This document shows positions 63,658 to 64,000 of a stretch of 64,000 nucleotides of DNA, piece by piece. The stretch is from a virus. How positions within the stretch are numbered: the first letter of the stretch is position 1; every line of letters begins with the position of its first letter. The notes beneath the pieces are model-generated. The model saw nothing but the letters and a program-made list of their open reading frames with translations. It did no database searches and was not told where the DNA came from. A program made the translations under genes and the position numbers. The DNA lies in IMG/VR virus record IMGVR_UViG_3300042368_001013, positions 27,795 through 91,794 of that record. One strand, written 5' to 3'.

Positions 63658-64000
63658 TGTTCTTTGGAAAGAACAAAACATCTTTAAAATTGACCAAACA
63701 GCATCCAGAAATGCTGAGTGGGGATGAATTTTTTATTGTTGAATCTGTAATTTCTCCAAAAATAATAAAAGTTGGTTCTGGATTAACTCAATTATTTTTA
63801 AGAAATTTAGATGGCGAAGAATATTTAATTGAAGGTAATGCTAGTAAAATAAGAGCTCTTTTTACTCCTTCACAAACTTATGATTCTGTAGATGGAAAAA
63901 TTTACAAAGTCAAAAGACCAGCTGCTTCATTTTTGCAGAATGAATATTTAAAGGAAGTTGCGCCCTGCCAATATGATGAAAAAATTCAATTGGGACATGG
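63657..64000 (+). CDS. Hypothetical protein (cut by window edge)
   Basis: The first ~114 codons of a gene running off the right edge. MFFGKNKTSLKLTKQHPEML, then SGDEFFIVESVISPKIIKVG and FLRNLDGEEYLIEGNASKI. Alternating strands suggest a small barrel domain at the start. Translationally coupled to the previous gene (TAATG). Function unknown. Confidence 0.6.
   Translation, partial: MFFGKNKTSLKLTKQHPEMLSGDEFFIVESVISPKIIKVGSGLTQLFLRNLDGEEYLIEGNASKIRALFTPSQTYDSVDGKIYKVKRPAASFLQNEYLKEVAPCQYDEKIQLGH

Noticed and set aside
1-64000. tRNA genes, CRISPR arrays, insertion sequences, homing endonucleases
   Set aside because: No cloverleaf-like intergenic sequence, no spaced direct repeats, no transposase or GIY-YIG/HNH signatures were seen; genes are tightly packed and there is no gap over 300 nt.

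Overview
This window is part of the genome of a T4-like contractile-tailed phage (myovirus) with low GC content. The T4 homologues are unmistakable: sheath, tube, portal, prohead protease, scaffold and major capsid protein (gp18 to gp23), the neck and terminase genes (gp13 to gp17), the replication clamp and loader (gp45, gp44, gp62), RegA, the recombination nuclease gp46/47, UvsW, UvsY, the ssDNA-binding protein gp32, and the late-transcription factors gp33 and gp55. Late genes are preceded by T4-type late promoters (TATAAATA and the variants NATAAATA and NCTAAATA). Early genes have TTGAC/TATAAT promoters with a 16-nt spacer. No photosynthesis genes, tRNAs, CRISPR arrays or insertion sequences are visible. 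The host cannot be named from the sequence; the fucose/3,6-dideoxyhexose genes suggest a bacterium with such sugars on its surface.

Layout. 1-7092 (minus): virion accessory genes, namely four consecutive paralogues sharing an N-terminal Tyr/Cys motif, a candidate internal head protein, a zinc-cysteine protein and a 1219-residue Gly/Cys-rich protein. 7088-13221: small metabolic and accessory genes (deaminase fold, Sm-like protein, lysozyme with a capsid-targeting-like N-terminus, GMP reductase, HExxH protein). 13258-17114: an early HTH gene, two beta-rich structural genes, gp33 and gp32. 17113-19560 (minus): tail-assembly genes with a probable programmed -1 frameshift at the end of gp26. 19598-26460 (plus): baseplate genes (gp48, gp53-like, hub, gp25, gp6, gpI-like). 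26469-40766: neck, terminase, tail and head genes. 40767-43407 (minus): Sm-like protein, UvsW, UvsY.

43458-55671 (plus): a 15-gene carbohydrate cassette driven by an early-type promoter. It holds seven likely glycosyltransferases (GT25-, GT10-, GT11- and NodZ-like), a methyltransferase, a split transketolase, an extended SDR, a ColD-like dehydratase (His-His where aminotransferases have the catalytic Lys), GDP-fucose synthase and GDP-mannose 4,6-dehydratase. Together they could make GDP-fucose and a 3,6-dideoxy, possibly branched, GDP-sugar and transfer them. 55652-61946: gp55, gp47, gp46, two small genes, gp45, gp44, gp62 and regA. 61955-64000: a GT2 glycosyltransferase and two structural-type genes, the last cut by the window edge.

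Three patterns cut across the annotation. Many late promoters sit exactly 5 nt before the start codon, which predicts leaderless mRNAs. At least five proteins carry short N-termini ending in LxE, like T4 capsid-targeting sequences cleaved by gp21. Short GC-rich islands coincide with catalytic motifs in otherwise AT-rich genes.
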